From: Paenibacillus abyssi
Lineage (GTDB): Bacteria > Bacillota > Bacilli > Paenibacillales > Paenibacillaceae
Direction of reading: 5' to 3'
Length of the DNA stretch: 64,000 nucleotides
NCBI RefSeq assembly: GCF_014640295.1
Contig: NZ_BMGR01000014.1
Coordinates: forward strand, 1-64,000
Numbering within the stretch: the stretch's first letter is position 1; every line of letters begins with the position of its first letter. Below the pieces are notes generated by a model, which did not search any database, was not told the DNA's origin, and worked only from the letters and a program-made list of their open reading frames with translations. Of the stretch, positions 8,039-16,624 are shown one piece after another. A program made the position numbers and the translations under genes.

Positions 8039-9748
8039 ATGAAACGATTGATCGTATTAGGAGCCGCAGCCGCAATTATAGTAACCAGCTTCACCATACG
8101 AATGCCATCCCACAAAGACGAAGTAAGCCCCGCATTGTCAATAAAAGCGGCGCCAGTGAATGCCGAGACGAACCACTACCAGCTGGCCTCAGCTAAGGTA
8201 AATGGATCAACTGAGGCTGGAGCTGCAATTACAGCTGAGAAGCCGCCTTCTGCTTCAATACAAACGGTCGATATACCAATTTACTTGAACGGCACCCTGG
8301 TCGAGATGCAGGAAAAGCCGATGATCAGCGCTGGCTCCACTTTGGTCCCGCTCCGATCGGTATTTACGGCAATGGGGATCGAAGTCACATGGGAAAATTC
8401 CACTCGCACGGTTATCGTCCGCAAAGATGGCAGCGAGTTGGAGCTGAAGCCTGGCGAGAAGACCGCCATCCTGCAGGGGAAGCGAATTGAGCTCGCAACC
8501 CCCGGTCAAATCATGAATGGCAGTACATATGTCCCGCTTCGTTTTATTGGTGAGAGCTTTGGTTCGCTGGTTGGTTACGACGCGAACAGCCGAACCATCT
8601 CGATTAGCACGCTCCCGTATAAGAAAGGAAAAGTGGTTTACATCGTTGATGGAGATACGCTGGACGTTAAGCTCAATTCGGGAGAAACGATAAGAGTGCG
8701 CTTGATTGGCGTCAATACGCCAGAGTCCACGAAGAAAGTTGAGGTTGGCGGAAAAGAGGCGGCTGCGTACACGAAGAAACGACTGAGTGGTAAAACGGTC
8801 TTTATTACCCAAGACAAGACAAATGATCCCTACGGCCGCACGCTGGCCTATGTTCACCTGGCTAATGGCGAATTCTTTAACGCCACGCTCGTTTCAGAGG
8901 GATACGCCCGCGTGATGACAATCGAGCCAAATACTACTTGGGCTGCTTATTACGAAGACCTGCAGGTAAACGCACAGAAGGGACAAAGACAAATATGGAA
9001 CCCCGCCACATATAAAGGCGTGGATCCGGTAATCGCGAATGATATGATCGCGGAATTAGCTGAAGCGGGAATTACGAAATCGGCTAATCATTTAGGAACT
9101 TCGACAACCGAATCTGAATTTGCAAACCTGTTGCTGTTTACGCTGTTCCCGGAAGCCCGGATCCTGATGACCGGCTATAAAGTGTATCAGATCGGTACGG
9201 ATGAAGCCACGCAGAAGATCATTCAGACTCTCTTTAACAAAGGATCGGCCAACGATGATCAGCTGTTGGACAATCAGCAAATGCGAAAGCTCACCCTGAT
9301 GGCTTTAGGGGTAGAGGAAGGTTCGTTTGTCACAAACACCCTCGACAACCTTGGGCTAATCCCGCAGCTGGAACGCCCTGTTACGGTCGGTGAAGCTACT
9401 GAGATGGTCAGCAAGCTAAAGTCATTCATGCCCGCCATCGATGGCCTTAAAGGGAAGGTCGAAGCCCTCCAACCGGACATTGAGAAATTACACGGTTTGA
9501 AAGGATACGTAAGTGATTCGGGACTGCAGGAGAGTATAAAAGGAACATTGGGCGGGCTGGAAAAACTGAACCTCACCGATAAAGCCAAATCTGCCGGCGA
9601 ATGGTTGAAGGATTCGATTGGCGAATTATTCGGCAAAAAGCCAACGAACGAAGACGCGAAGACAGTCATTGAGAGCACGAAAGAAAAGGTTGAGGACATA
9701 AAGGGCCAAATCTCGGATGATGCCTTCCGGATCATCGATCAAGAGTAA
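8039..9748 (+). CDS. Secreted nuclease: CuAO-N-like domains plus thermonuclease domain
   Basis: 569 residues from ATG 8039 (AAGGAGG 8 bases upstream). A signal peptide (1-22) is followed by two copper-amine-oxidase-N type beta modules ('PLRSVFTAMG..VTW' and 'YVPLRFIGESFG'), wall-associated domains common in Paenibacillus. Next comes a staphylococcal-nuclease domain: 'VDGDTLDV' (metal Asp), 'VRLIGVNTPE' (catalytic Arg and Glu), 'DPYGRTLAYV' (second Arg). The usual metal-binding Asp of the 'DTPE' motif is Asn here, which may lower or change activity. About 230 residues of mostly helical tail follow. It should degrade DNA/RNA outside the cell. A second secreted nuclease is at 36730. Confidence 0.88.
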   Translation: MKRLIVLGAAAAIIVTSFTIRMPSHKDEVSPALSIKAAPVNAETNHYQLASAKVNGSTEAGAAITAEKPPSASIQTVDIPIYLNGTLVEMQEKPMISAGSTLVPLRSVFTAMGIEVTWENSTRTVIVRKDGSELELKPGEKTAILQGKRIELATPGQIMNGSTYVPLRFIGESFGSLVGYDANSRTISISTLPYKKGKVVYIVDGDTLDVKLNSGETIRVRLIGVNTPESTKKVEVGGKEAAAYTKKRLSGKTVFITQDKTNDPYGRTLAYVHLANGEFFNATLVSEGYARVMTIEPNTTWAAYYEDLQVNAQKGQRQIWNPATYKGVDPVIANDMIAELAEAGITKSANHLGTSTTESEFANLLLFTLFPEARILMTGYKVYQIGTDEATQKIIQTLFNKGSANDDQLLDNQQMRKLTLMALGVEEGSFVTNTLDNLGLIPQLERPVTVGEATEMVSKLKSFMPAIDGLKGKVEALQPDIEKLHGLKGYVSDSGLQESIKGTLGGLEKLNLTDKAKSAGEWLKDSIGELFGKKPTNEDAKTVIESTKEKVEDIKGQISDDAFRIIDQE

Positions 9749-9770
9749 TCGCAAGGAGTGAAATGATGCA

Positions 9771-10016
9771 ATGAGCTTACCGGTTGGAGTGTACAAGGGA
9801 TGGTTATGGATTATGTTATTCTTTGGGGTATTCGCGGTGTTTGTTGTTCCGGGAACCGAGGTTTATATGCTGCTGCTGATTGTGGCAAGCGGGGCGGCGC
9901 TTGCGCGGCTAAGAGGCACGAAGAGGCTCTCAGAAGCGCAAGACATTCAGGTGTCGGTAGTATGCCTTGTGTTGATGTCGTCTGCGTCATACCTTTACCT
10001 GGCGCCCCCAATGTAA
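9771..10016 (+). CDS. 81-residue membrane protein
   Basis: ATG 9771 with AAGGAG upstream. Three hydrophobic segments separated by a basic loop ('RLRGTKR'). It lies 22 bp after the nuclease gene, probably in the same transcript. No family recognised. Confidence 0.65.
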   Translation: MSLPVGVYKGWLWIMLFFGVFAVFVVPGTEVYMLLLIVASGAALARLRGTKRLSEAQDIQVSVVCLVLMSSASYLYLAPPM

Positions 10017-10057
10017 CAATACGATGGACAAGAGGGGCTGTCCGGAAAGGAAGAGAT

Positions 10058-10387
10058 ATGTGGGCAATCATTTTTAACATCATACTGTGGTATCTTGTCA
10101 TTGGCCATATCCAGTCATGGCGGTGGCTGATCGAAGCCCGCATTAAATGCGTCGACTTACGCGATCCTATGTGGTCGGAATTCTTGAATTCGTTGAAGGG
10201 CATTGCGAGCTTCACCTTTTTAGGAACATTGTTTTGGTTGCCGGCTATCCTGCTCAACATGTCGCGGCGGCTGCGTCGAAAAACTAAAGTGCGCCACAAA
10301 ACGGCAATGACCTGGCTGCAGGCATTCCAAAAGACGGTTCTGTTATATAAAGAGCTACAGGCGTGGAGAAGAAACGATATCCAATGA
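10058..10387 (+). CDS. 109-residue membrane protein
   Basis: ATG 10058 follows GGAAGAG; the longer frame from 9800 overlaps the previous gene and is rejected. Hydrophobic helices at about residues 1-19 and 46-63, tryptophan-rich, followed by a strongly basic region ('RRLRRKTKVRHK') that should face the cytoplasm. It is part of the 8039-10951 gene train. Function unknown. Confidence 0.6.
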   Translation: MWAIIFNIILWYLVIGHIQSWRWLIEARIKCVDLRDPMWSEFLNSLKGIASFTFLGTLFWLPAILLNMSRRLRRKTKVRHKTAMTWLQAFQKTVLLYKELQAWRRNDIQ

Positions 10388-10399
10388 AGGGATGGGGTA

Positions 10400-10840
10400 G
10401 TGGTGGATAAGAGGGATGACGAGAAGAAGCACGTTGAGGGGCCTTTAAGCAAGGAGGAAGTCGAGGAGATTTTGAACTGGCTGGAACTCGAAATAGGAAA
10501 AACCGAGACCAAAGAATCGCCAGGGAATCGGCAACCGCTCAACCAGCCTGAGGCTGAGAATATGTTTGAGATCAGCGAGGAGGAAATGTTTTCTCCACTT
10601 CAAAAGGCTTGCGAAAGCCTCAAGTTTGAGGAGCGGGAAACGGTCATGAGTAATTATATGTACATGGGCCTTTCTACGAAGGCTGGAAAGGACAGCGCCC
10701 ATCACTTCGCGTACAAACATTACTGGACACGGCTTTACGTCCATATCGAATGCCAATCGGGAAAAATCATATCGGGGGATCTGGATGCCGGGTGCTATGA
10801 ACCGGACGGGATAATTGATCATAACCCGGCGATAAAATAA
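10400..10840 (+). CDS. Acidic soluble protein of unknown function
   Basis: GTG start at 10400 (or 10403) after GAAGGGATGG. 146 residues. The N-terminal half is charged and helical ('SKEEVEEILNWLELEIGKTE'); the C-terminal half looks like a small beta-rich fold ('YVHIECQSGKIISGDLDAGCYE'). No catalytic motif is visible. Its stop codon directly abuts the next ATG. Confidence 0.6.
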   Translation: MVDKRDDEKKHVEGPLSKEEVEEILNWLELEIGKTETKESPGNRQPLNQPEAENMFEISEEEMFSPLQKACESLKFEERETVMSNYMYMGLSTKAGKDSAHHFAYKHYWTRLYVHIECQSGKIISGDLDAGCYEPDGIIDHNPAIK

Positions 10841-10951
10841 ATGCTCGAGCTGAAAAGCTTAGGAGAAACAAATGAACTTTATTTCGGATGTTGGGCCAAT
10901 CGGCATTTCGTGGCTAACGTGTTGCAGAAGAATAAGCATAAGAAGAAATGA
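10841..10951 (+). CDS. 36-residue basic micro-protein
   Basis: The ATG at 10841 immediately follows the TAA of the preceding gene, so re-initiation is possible. The product ends in a lysine/histidine-rich tail ('KNKHKKK'). It is not conserved in any family I know. A terminator follows at 10967. An alternative ATG at 10872 has a better AGGAG site but its frame runs through the terminator. Confidence 0.4.
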   Translation: MLELKSLGETNELYFGCWANRHFVANVLQKNKHKKK

Positions 10952-10966
10952 CAAAGAGCAAAAAAG

Positions 10967-11002
10967 ACCCGCGGCTTCCGTTGCCGCGGGTTATCTGTTT
11001 TT
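10967..11002 (+). terminator. Intrinsic terminator
   Basis: ACCCGCGGC paired with GCCGCGGGT, loop TTCCGTT, followed by a T-rich run. Ends the 8039-10951 gene train. Confidence 0.85.
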
Positions 11003-11018
11003 CTATTCAAAAGGCGGG

Positions 11019-11047
11019 GCAGAAGGAGCTGGCTCCTGCCATTTTTC
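11019..11047 (-). terminator. Terminator of the ligase gene (probably bidirectional)
   Basis: GGCAGGAGC/GCTCCTTCTGCC hairpin between the converging genes, with T-rich sequence on either side. Confidence 0.55.
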
Positions 11048-11049
11048 GA

Positions 11050-11910
11050 TTAATATATGAAATCGACGAATGCCGGTGTACGTAACATCCGGTTTTTAGT
11101 CCAATTCCGGAATTTAACCTTCGCACGAATTAAAGGCTGCAGGTAAACGGCATTCTCGTCTTCGCCGGTGACAAGCTGCTGTGCAATTTTATAGAATGCC
11201 TTGCGGTGACCCGGCGGTACCGCCAGCTCGATAATGCCCGCCGGCCGCAGCCGATTGTCTTCTTCGATCTGAGCGAACCAACCAAATTCATTGCGTCTAT
11301 ACCCGGAGATAACGACCTCCGCGGTCTCGTATCGGACGTGTTTTCTCCAGGCTGGAGAGCGGCGGCCTTCGTAACGGCTGTCTGCATCCTTGTATGTGGC
11401 ACCTTCCATGTTCCGCGCGCACATCTCCTCGTACATCTGAGCGCCACGGCCTTCAGCAAAAGAGATCAAGGAGAAATGCTCATTAGGCTTCACGGTTTGG
11501 TGAAGAATCTCTTTCCGTTTCAGCAGCGGCAGCGCACGCAGATCTCGCCCATCTTTATATAAGATGTCCCATATCACGTACACAGCGGGGAAGCGGGTAG
11601 CCGTGGCCTTAATTTTATCAGAATTCGAGAGCAGTATTCTGCTCGAGATGGATTCAAAGCAGAAATTGTCAATGGCAGGGTCGTAATAGGCGACCTCTCC
11701 ATCTAAGACGACATCATGTTCAACCGGTACGTTCATCAGCTCCGGAAATTGTTTCGATACGAGGTTCCGATGCCGTGTCCAAAGGTCTGTCTTACCCGCT
11801 TTTACCGAAAGGATTACACGGAACCCGTCGATCTTCGGTTCGGCGATAACGGTGGAGCGTGTATCTGGCTCGTTACATGCGGTCAAAAGCATTGGTTCGA
11901 TAAAAGTCAT
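11050..11910 (-). CDS. ATP-dependent DNA ligase
   Basis: Start chosen at ATG 11910, 7-8 bases after AGGTG; GTG 11919 and ATG 11916 are too close to that site. The nucleotidyltransferase motifs are visible: motif I 'EPKIDGFR' with the nucleophilic lysine, motif III 'VLDGEVAYY', motif IIIa 'VIWDILYKDGRDL', a variant motif IV 'MEGATYKDADS' instead of EGxVxK, and motif V 'WRKHVRYE'. A short OB-fold region follows ('AGIIELAVPPGHRKAFY'). At about 286 residues it matches minimal phage/plasmid and LigD-type ligase cores. It would seal nicks during element replication or repair. Confidence 0.85.
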   Translation of the reverse strand: MTFIEPMLLTACNEPDTRSTVIAEPKIDGFRVILSVKAGKTDLWTRHRNLVSKQFPELMNVPVEHDVVLDGEVAYYDPAIDNFCFESISSRILLSNSDKIKATATRFPAVYVIWDILYKDGRDLRALPLLKRKEILHQTVKPNEHFSLISFAEGRGAQMYEEMCARNMEGATYKDADSRYEGRRSPAWRKHVRYETAEVVISGYRRNEFGWFAQIEEDNRLRPAGIIELAVPPGHRKAFYKIAQQLVTGEDENAVYLQPLIRAKVKFRNWTKNRMLRTPAFVDFIY

Positions 11911-11919
11911 AATCATCAC

Positions 11920-12106
11920 CTGAGATTAATGATACATCGTAAGAGTGGGATTGTTGACTGGTGCTTTATGGCTTTCGGCAATGTTAAAGGATAAGAAAGA
12001 GATGCATTTGGATGTCAGAATAAACTCGGTGGGGGATGGGACCCTGCGGAAGCTGGTATTGTTGAGGTGTGTTGCACACTAACCCGTCATTTTATAAGTA
12101 AGGCAG
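11920..12106. other. Short gene-free gap
   Basis: No ORF with a site. I searched here for the left end of a Tn7-like element matching the orphan end at 13848 and found no AAATAAAGT repeat and no ACTGG/TG junction with such repeats. Confidence 0.5.
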
Positions 12107-13600
12107 CTAAACCTTTTCCCCCAGTATCTTAAGACAAGCATCGAGCAAAGGCACATTTTTGTAAATTATGATCGTGATCTCCTGCCGAGCTCTGGTAAGC
12201 TTCTGGTAAAGCATTTTATCCAAGCGATAGTCAGGAGCCCCTGACTCCCTTTTTGATACGAGTTTTCCGTCTTGGTCGTAATGAAAATTCTGGTTTATGA
12301 CAACAGCGACTTTATCAAACTCTTGCCCAATAACCGCATGTGCGTTTTTATCTCCTACCTGATATTTATCATAAGATAACAGATTGTAACTTGACGTAGT
12401 ATAGTCAATTACTTCGTAATCATTCTTTTTCAACTTCTCTAAGAAGAATCTCAAGGAATCAGGATTATTAAAGTATTGCAGATGAATGTTTTTATATTTC
12501 ATCGTGGGATGTATTTTATTTCGATCAAACAAATTAATAATAAAGGCTGCAATTTCCTTGTTCGTACGAATTCTCTCAGTGAGTAGATATTTTTTATGAT
12601 TCAATTTCTCAATTCTCCCTGCAGAATTCCGCCTCGCCTCTTTAGATGTAAACACCTGATCCGGATCATATGAAAAAATACACTTCACATTATTTTCGCT
12701 AACGTATTGGATGATTCTTTCTAATTGTTCACTATAAATCCGTTGTGTCTCGTCAATAATGATTAAATCGTATTTGGGGGTACGTGATAAGGCAAACTCA
12801 ATGTTCTTGATTGAATGTACGTTCCAAGAATAAGATTTAATCAATTCATGGTGTCCTTGTCCGAGATTACCACAATGGAATAAACAGACATTCCAGTTTA
12901 GAGAAATTAAATCCTTTGCAATATCATAGGTCAACAGCGTTTTTCCGGTTCCTGGTCTCCCTTCAATTGCCACATAAGGAATAGAGTTTGAAGAAACTAT
13001 TTTAAGGATATCTCTTTTCGTTGCCAACTGGTTATCATTTAGGAAGTAGCTCCCGGTCATAAACTTCTCCGTGGAGTTTAATGGCGAAACCAGATATACG
13101 CTTGGCTTAAATAGTGCGTCAATATCCTGAACGAAAAGATGATCTTGAATCTCAATGTCAGTCTTTAATGCTGAAAGGTTGCTCAATAATAAATTGTCGT
13201 CCTCGTCCAATTCAAATACTTCTTCAGTCTGAACAATGTAAGCATAAATTTTAACTGGTTTGCCTAGCGCTCTTAGGTAGTATTTGTTTTGGATTAACTG
13301 CTTGGTTATTTTTTCAGGCGTACTGGTGTGTTTTATTTCTATATCTAAAGTAAAATTGTTTCCAAACCGTAATAGATCAAACTCTTTCGATATTTGCGGA
13401 ATTTCATAGCCAATAAAAAATTCATCTAACTGATCGGAACGCAGTCCATTATTAGCGACAATTTTTTTAACAAACTCAAAAATATCCTGCCCCTCCTGAG
13501 GTTTAACCTTAACACCAAAATACTCCAGGTATTTATTGAATCGGGCTTGATCAAGATTATGTAATACATCACCATAAGATTTTAAGTTCATCGAGCGCAT
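12107..13600 (-). CDS. PD-(D/E)XK-like nuclease fused to a DUF2075-type SF1 helicase
   Basis: 497 residues; start at 13600 with AAGGGG 10 bases upstream. The N-terminal half (to about 170) has an 'EFDLLRF..' then 'LDIEIKHTS' pattern, with the D..ExK arrangement of PD-(D/E)XK nucleases. Next comes a helicase core: Walker A 'EGRPGTGKT', Walker B 'LIIIDETQR', 'FSYDPDQVF', 'TERIRTN' and the C-terminal 'KLTRARQEITIIIY' motif VI. Nuclease-plus-DUF2075 proteins are common in defence islands. Base composition is clearly more AT-rich than the neighbours, and a Tn7-like right end lies 248 bp upstream, so acquisition as transposon cargo is likely. Anti-phage function is inference. Confidence 0.75.
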   Translation of the reverse strand: MRSMNLKSYGDVLHNLDQARFNKYLEYFGVKVKPQEGQDIFEFVKKIVANNGLRSDQLDEFFIGYEIPQISKEFDLLRFGNNFTLDIEIKHTSTPEKITKQLIQNKYYLRALGKPVKIYAYIVQTEEVFELDEDDNLLLSNLSALKTDIEIQDHLFVQDIDALFKPSVYLVSPLNSTEKFMTGSYFLNDNQLATKRDILKIVSSNSIPYVAIEGRPGTGKTLLTYDIAKDLISLNWNVCLFHCGNLGQGHHELIKSYSWNVHSIKNIEFALSRTPKYDLIIIDETQRIYSEQLERIIQYVSENNVKCIFSYDPDQVFTSKEARRNSAGRIEKLNHKKYLLTERIRTNKEIAAFIINLFDRNKIHPTMKYKNIHLQYFNNPDSLRFFLEKLKKNDYEVIDYTTSSYNLLSYDKYQVGDKNAHAVIGQEFDKVAVVINQNFHYDQDGKLVSKRESGAPDYRLDKMLYQKLTRARQEITIIIYKNVPLLDACLKILGEKV

Positions 13601-13818
13601 CTCGTTTGATCCCCTTTGTTATATATATCTAACTTCCATATTCTACAGCACAATCCAAATACCTTCGAACAAATCATTAAACAATATCCCGTAGGGATTA
13701 AAAAAATCATCGAATTTATCCAGTGCTGGTCGGAAACGCCGGTTTGGCGGGCGGTTACAGCAGCTCGTACAGTGCGAGTCGATGCCTGCATCGAGCTCGT
13801 GTAACTGCAATTCTGCTC

Positions 13819-13848
13819 CAGTCTAATACTTTATTTTCTTTTGACAAC
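13819..13848 (+). mobile_element. Orphan right end of a Tn7-like element
   Basis: CAGTCTAATACTTTATTTTC followed by TTTTGACA matches the right ends at 4802 and 18066. Only one transposase-site copy remains and the expected 5-bp partner of the flanking ACTGG was not found with a left end nearby. It points towards the nuclease-helicase gene to its left. It is probably the remnant of a third, decayed or rearranged insertion. Confidence 0.7.
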
Positions 13849-14044
13849 TGGCACGTCGTTTTATTGCCTGGTGCCGGCTTTTGCTTGCCAGTACATATAA
13901 AAGGAAATGTATTAGGATGACGAAACAGAATGTGGAACAAGAAAGCGCTGGAGCGGGCGGCAAGCCGTCAGAAAATTCCATTGTATAAATAAGGTGAGGT
14001 GGATATAATATTAAAACGAACATATGTTCTAAAGGGGTGGTGGG
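13849..14044 (+). promoter_or_regulatory. Upstream region of the polymerase gene: micro-ORF, promoter and SOS box
   Basis: A 23-residue micro-ORF (13917-13988) has only a weak site. TTGTAT (13981-13986), a 17-bp spacer and TATAAT (14004-14009) form a sigma-A promoter. CGAACATATGTTCT at 14017-14030 matches the Gram-positive LexA box (CGAAC-N4-GTTCY) and lies just downstream of the -10, so LexA binding should block transcription until DNA damage. Confidence 0.8.
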
Positions 14045-15322
14045 ATGGCTCTTGACGTAAGTAAGTTTCCGACCTGGACGTGTTTCACTGTCGATATGAA
14101 ATCCTTTTACAGCAGCGTCGAATGCGTTCTTCGCGGAATAGATCCCTTGGAAGCATATCTTGCAGTAGTAGGCGATTTGAGTAGACCCGGCTCGGTGGTG
14201 CTCGCCGCAAGTCCAAAAATGAAGAAAATTCACGGAATCAGAACAGGATCCCGGCATTATGAAATCCCACGGGCCCCGCACATCCACATCGTAGAAGCCC
14301 GCATGGGCACATATCTCGAATACTCCATGCATGTACCGCGGATACTTAACCGTTTCGTGCCGCTGGAGAATATCTTCGTTTACAGTGTAGACGAGGCCAT
14401 ATGTGTTTTGGACCACAGTTTGTTTGGAGACAAATGGGCGACAGTTCGTGCGATTCAAACGGCTATAAAAATGGAACTGGGCTTACCAAGTGCGATAGGG
14501 CTGGGCGATAATTATCTCCAGTCAAAGCTCGCATTGGACCTGTTAAGCAAGAAAGATGAGGCAGCCGGTTACATCGCAGGTGTGAGTTACGCTGATTTCG
14601 GTGAGAAATTGTGGGGCTTTCCGGTAAAGGAAATTTGGGGCATTGGAAGGCGAATTGAAAAAAGGCTGAACCGTATGGGAATTTACACGTTAGGTGATTT
14701 GGCCAATACTTCGATTGAACGTCTAAAACGACAATTCGGAAATGCGATCGGTTCCCAGCTGTATTATCATGCCTGGGGCGTGGATCTTACGAACCCGTAT
14801 CACAAACCTGAATTGAACCGCGAAGCGCTCGCGCAGAAAGGTTATTCCAGTGGAATAACGCTCTACTCCAATTATGAGACCGAGGATGTCTTCACTGTCA
14901 TGCTCGAGCAGGCGGAAGAGGCGGCACGAAGGATGCGTGCGGTGAAGATGGCCGCATCGACTATTTCGCTTTCAATCGGCTATTCGGATGATGATGGAGG
15001 CGGCGGATTCAGCCGGTCCCGCACGATCGCCACGCCAACCAATATCACGCTCAAGATTTATGAGGTGCTCAAGCAGCTCTTCAAGGAAAATCACACAGGA
15101 CGTTTGGTAAGACACGTCCATGTAGGGCTAACAAAACTGTCTGATGATGAAACCTATCAACTTGATCTGTTCGAGGATAATACGAAGGAGCGGGAGCTTG
15201 GGTATGTGATGGATAAAATTCGAAATAAATATGGGACAACCGCCGTCGTTCGCGCAAGAAGTCTGACAGCAGGCGGGACAGTATTACCACGACGCGGGTT
15301 CATCGGAGGCCACAAGGCATGA
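14045..15322 (+). CDS. uvrX: Y-family DNA polymerase, UvrX/YqjW type
   Basis: 425 residues. 'FTVDMKSFYSSVEC' carries the first catalytic Asp and the steric-gate region; 'YSVDEAICVLD' carries the second acidic pair of the palm. The helix-hairpin-helix thumb 'EIWGIGRRIEKRLNRMGI' and a little-finger domain follow. Length and the coupled yolD-like gene fit the UvrX/YqjW branch found on SPbeta and on Gram-positive plasmids. It makes bypass synthesis across lesions. It has its own promoter with a LexA box and overlaps the next gene by 4 bases. Confidence 0.92.
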   Translation: MALDVSKFPTWTCFTVDMKSFYSSVECVLRGIDPLEAYLAVVGDLSRPGSVVLAASPKMKKIHGIRTGSRHYEIPRAPHIHIVEARMGTYLEYSMHVPRILNRFVPLENIFVYSVDEAICVLDHSLFGDKWATVRAIQTAIKMELGLPSAIGLGDNYLQSKLALDLLSKKDEAAGYIAGVSYADFGEKLWGFPVKEIWGIGRRIEKRLNRMGIYTLGDLANTSIERLKRQFGNAIGSQLYYHAWGVDLTNPYHKPELNREALAQKGYSSGITLYSNYETEDVFTVMLEQAEEAARRMRAVKMAASTISLSIGYSDDDGGGGFSRSRTIATPTNITLKIYEVLKQLFKENHTGRLVRHVHVGLTKLSDDETYQLDLFEDNTKERELGYVMDKIRNKYGTTAVVRARSLTAGGTVLPRRGFIGGHKA

Positions 15323-15672
15323 TCCAAGATCGAGGCAGACTGAAATGGAGCAGCTTCACATTACCTGAACATAAAAAGATGATCGCAAAAATGTACGAAG
15401 CGGAACACGATGTAAAGCAACCGGTTATCGACGAACAGCGGTTAGAGGAGCTGCAGGCAGCGACGGTACACGCAATGAGTAAAAACCGGACGGTCCGAAT
15501 AACATATCACGAAAACAAGCGATTCAAAGAAGCGGTAGGAACGATCGCAAAGGTCGATCAACTCACCGGCATGATTCATCTGGACGCCGCTGGCCGCCCG
15601 CTCCGGATCCCGCTTTTGGCAATAACCGATTTGCAGACGATCGAGGACTCAATGCTTTTTATAATCGATTAA
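15319..15672 (+). CDS. yolD: YolD-like protein
   Basis: 117 residues. Starts with 'DRGRLKWSSFTLPEHKKMI', the typical YolD opening (RG.kKW..f.lPEh), and ends in a small beta barrel with 'GTIAKVDQLTGMIHLDAAGRPLRIPLLAI'. ATGA overlap with the polymerase gene shows translational coupling. YolD proteins are regularly paired with UvrX-type polymerases; their exact biochemical role is not settled. Confidence 0.9.
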   Translation: MIQDRGRLKWSSFTLPEHKKMIAKMYEAEHDVKQPVIDEQRLEELQAATVHAMSKNRTVRITYHENKRFKEAVGTIAKVDQLTGMIHLDAAGRPLRIPLLAITDLQTIEDSMLFIID

Positions 15673-15681
15673 CATACCCGA

Positions 15682-15720
15682 AAATACCCGCCGTCCCGTT
15701 CTCGGGTGCCGGGTATTTTT
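15682..15720 (+). terminator. Intrinsic terminator of the polymerase operon
   Basis: AAATACCCG pairs with CGGGTATTT, with an inner CCCG/CGGG helix, and runs into Ts. Confidence 0.85.
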
Positions 15721-16024
15721 ATATGGAAAAGGGCGCAGCCCTCTTAGTCATTGTATTCCCACTACCATCCTTCGTCCTTCGTTATGCTGGCCTACGGACG
15801 GTCAACCCTATCATCCGGTCCTCGTACCAGAGAGGCGGCGAGAGAGCCTCCAGGTGTCCCGTGAAAATAAAGTGTTAGACTCAGAGGCGCGATTTAACGT
15901 GGTTTATGAGATTAAAAATCGCCAGACTTCCAAAAATAAGTATTAGACAGACTGACAATAAAAATGAAACAGCGGCGGACCAAGACTTAAAAAATAAAGT
16001 CTTAGACTGCCACTGTCTTTATTC

Positions 16025-16349
16025 AACTAACGTTTCCCGTTTAACTTAAATGAGCTGCATGTTGCGTTCTCCGAAAGTCATGGATTTTGTTGTTTAGAGT
16101 TCTTTTTAATACTCAGAAGGAGAATTCCTCTACACCCCGAATATATTTAGAAAATAGATATTTTATGATCCTCATCGATACAGCAAAGTTATGTCTCGTT
16201 TTGCAGGAAATTTCAGGTGTTTGTTCGGAAGATGATGCAACCTTACACCGTCTGAGGGTATACTAGAGAGAGAAAGCCCCTGCCGACTGCGAATCGGCGG
16301 GAGCTCGGAATTAAGTCAGCCGCTGCGAAAGGCTGACGGGAGCCGTGCG
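16025..16349. other. Gene-free part of the second mini-element
   Basis: Between the left-end repeats and the first cargo gene. The only structure seen is a GCCCCTGCCGACTG/CGGCGGGAGC hairpin near 16270-16305, which may end minus-strand transcription of the micro-operon. Confidence 0.35.
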
Positions 16350-16547
16350 TTACGCGCTTTTCGGCTCGTCATCGTGATTTTTTCCCTCGGGAGAAACTAC
16401 CTGCTCAGTGGCGGTGGTTTCTTCTTTTTCGTCTTTCCTCGGCGCTGTGGCGATGGCTATGACAATCATAACCCACCAGTATACGCCTTCCCCGTTGGCA
16501 AGACACCATTGAATTGCTTGAATAATAAATAAAATAAACTCTATCAT
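16350..16547 (-). CDS. 65-residue single-pass membrane protein
   Basis: One strongly hydrophobic segment interrupted by 'LANGEGVYWW' (about residues 3-34), then a charged tail ('PRKDEKEETTATEQ'). AAAGGGG lies 10 bases before the ATG. Its ATGA overlaps the stop of the 26-residue gene upstream. It sits inside the Tn7-like element as cargo. Size and topology recall holin-like or toxin-like micro-proteins, but there is no specific match. Confidence 0.55.
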   Translation of the reverse strand: MIEFILFIIQAIQWCLANGEGVYWWVMIVIAIATAPRKDEKEETTATEQVVSPEGKNHDDEPKSA

Positions 16548-16624
16548 TTTAGTTTAACCCCTTTATCATAGTTTAGTTTGACTTGTCCGACATCGAGCCC
16601 GTGCTTTAAACTTTCAACTTGCAT
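16544..16624 (-). CDS. 26-residue micro-protein coupled to the membrane protein
   Basis: GAAAGGGGTG precedes ATG 16624. The product reads 'MQVESLKHGLDVGQ' and ends in a basic 'KLNYDKGVKLK'. Its TGA overlaps the ATG of the next gene (ATGA), typical of a translated, coupled pair. No family known; it could be a partner or a leader peptide. Confidence 0.45.
   Translation of the reverse strand: MQVESLKHGLDVGQVKLNYDKGVKLK

Noticed and set aside
9800-10057. N-terminal extension of the 109-residue membrane protein
   Set aside because: It is the shifted reading of the preceding membrane gene; the real site is before ATG 10058.
11920-12106. Left end of the third Tn7-like element
   Set aside because: No AAATAAAGT repeat and no ACTGG target copy adjoining a TG terminus; ACTGG near 11950 has no repeats behind it.
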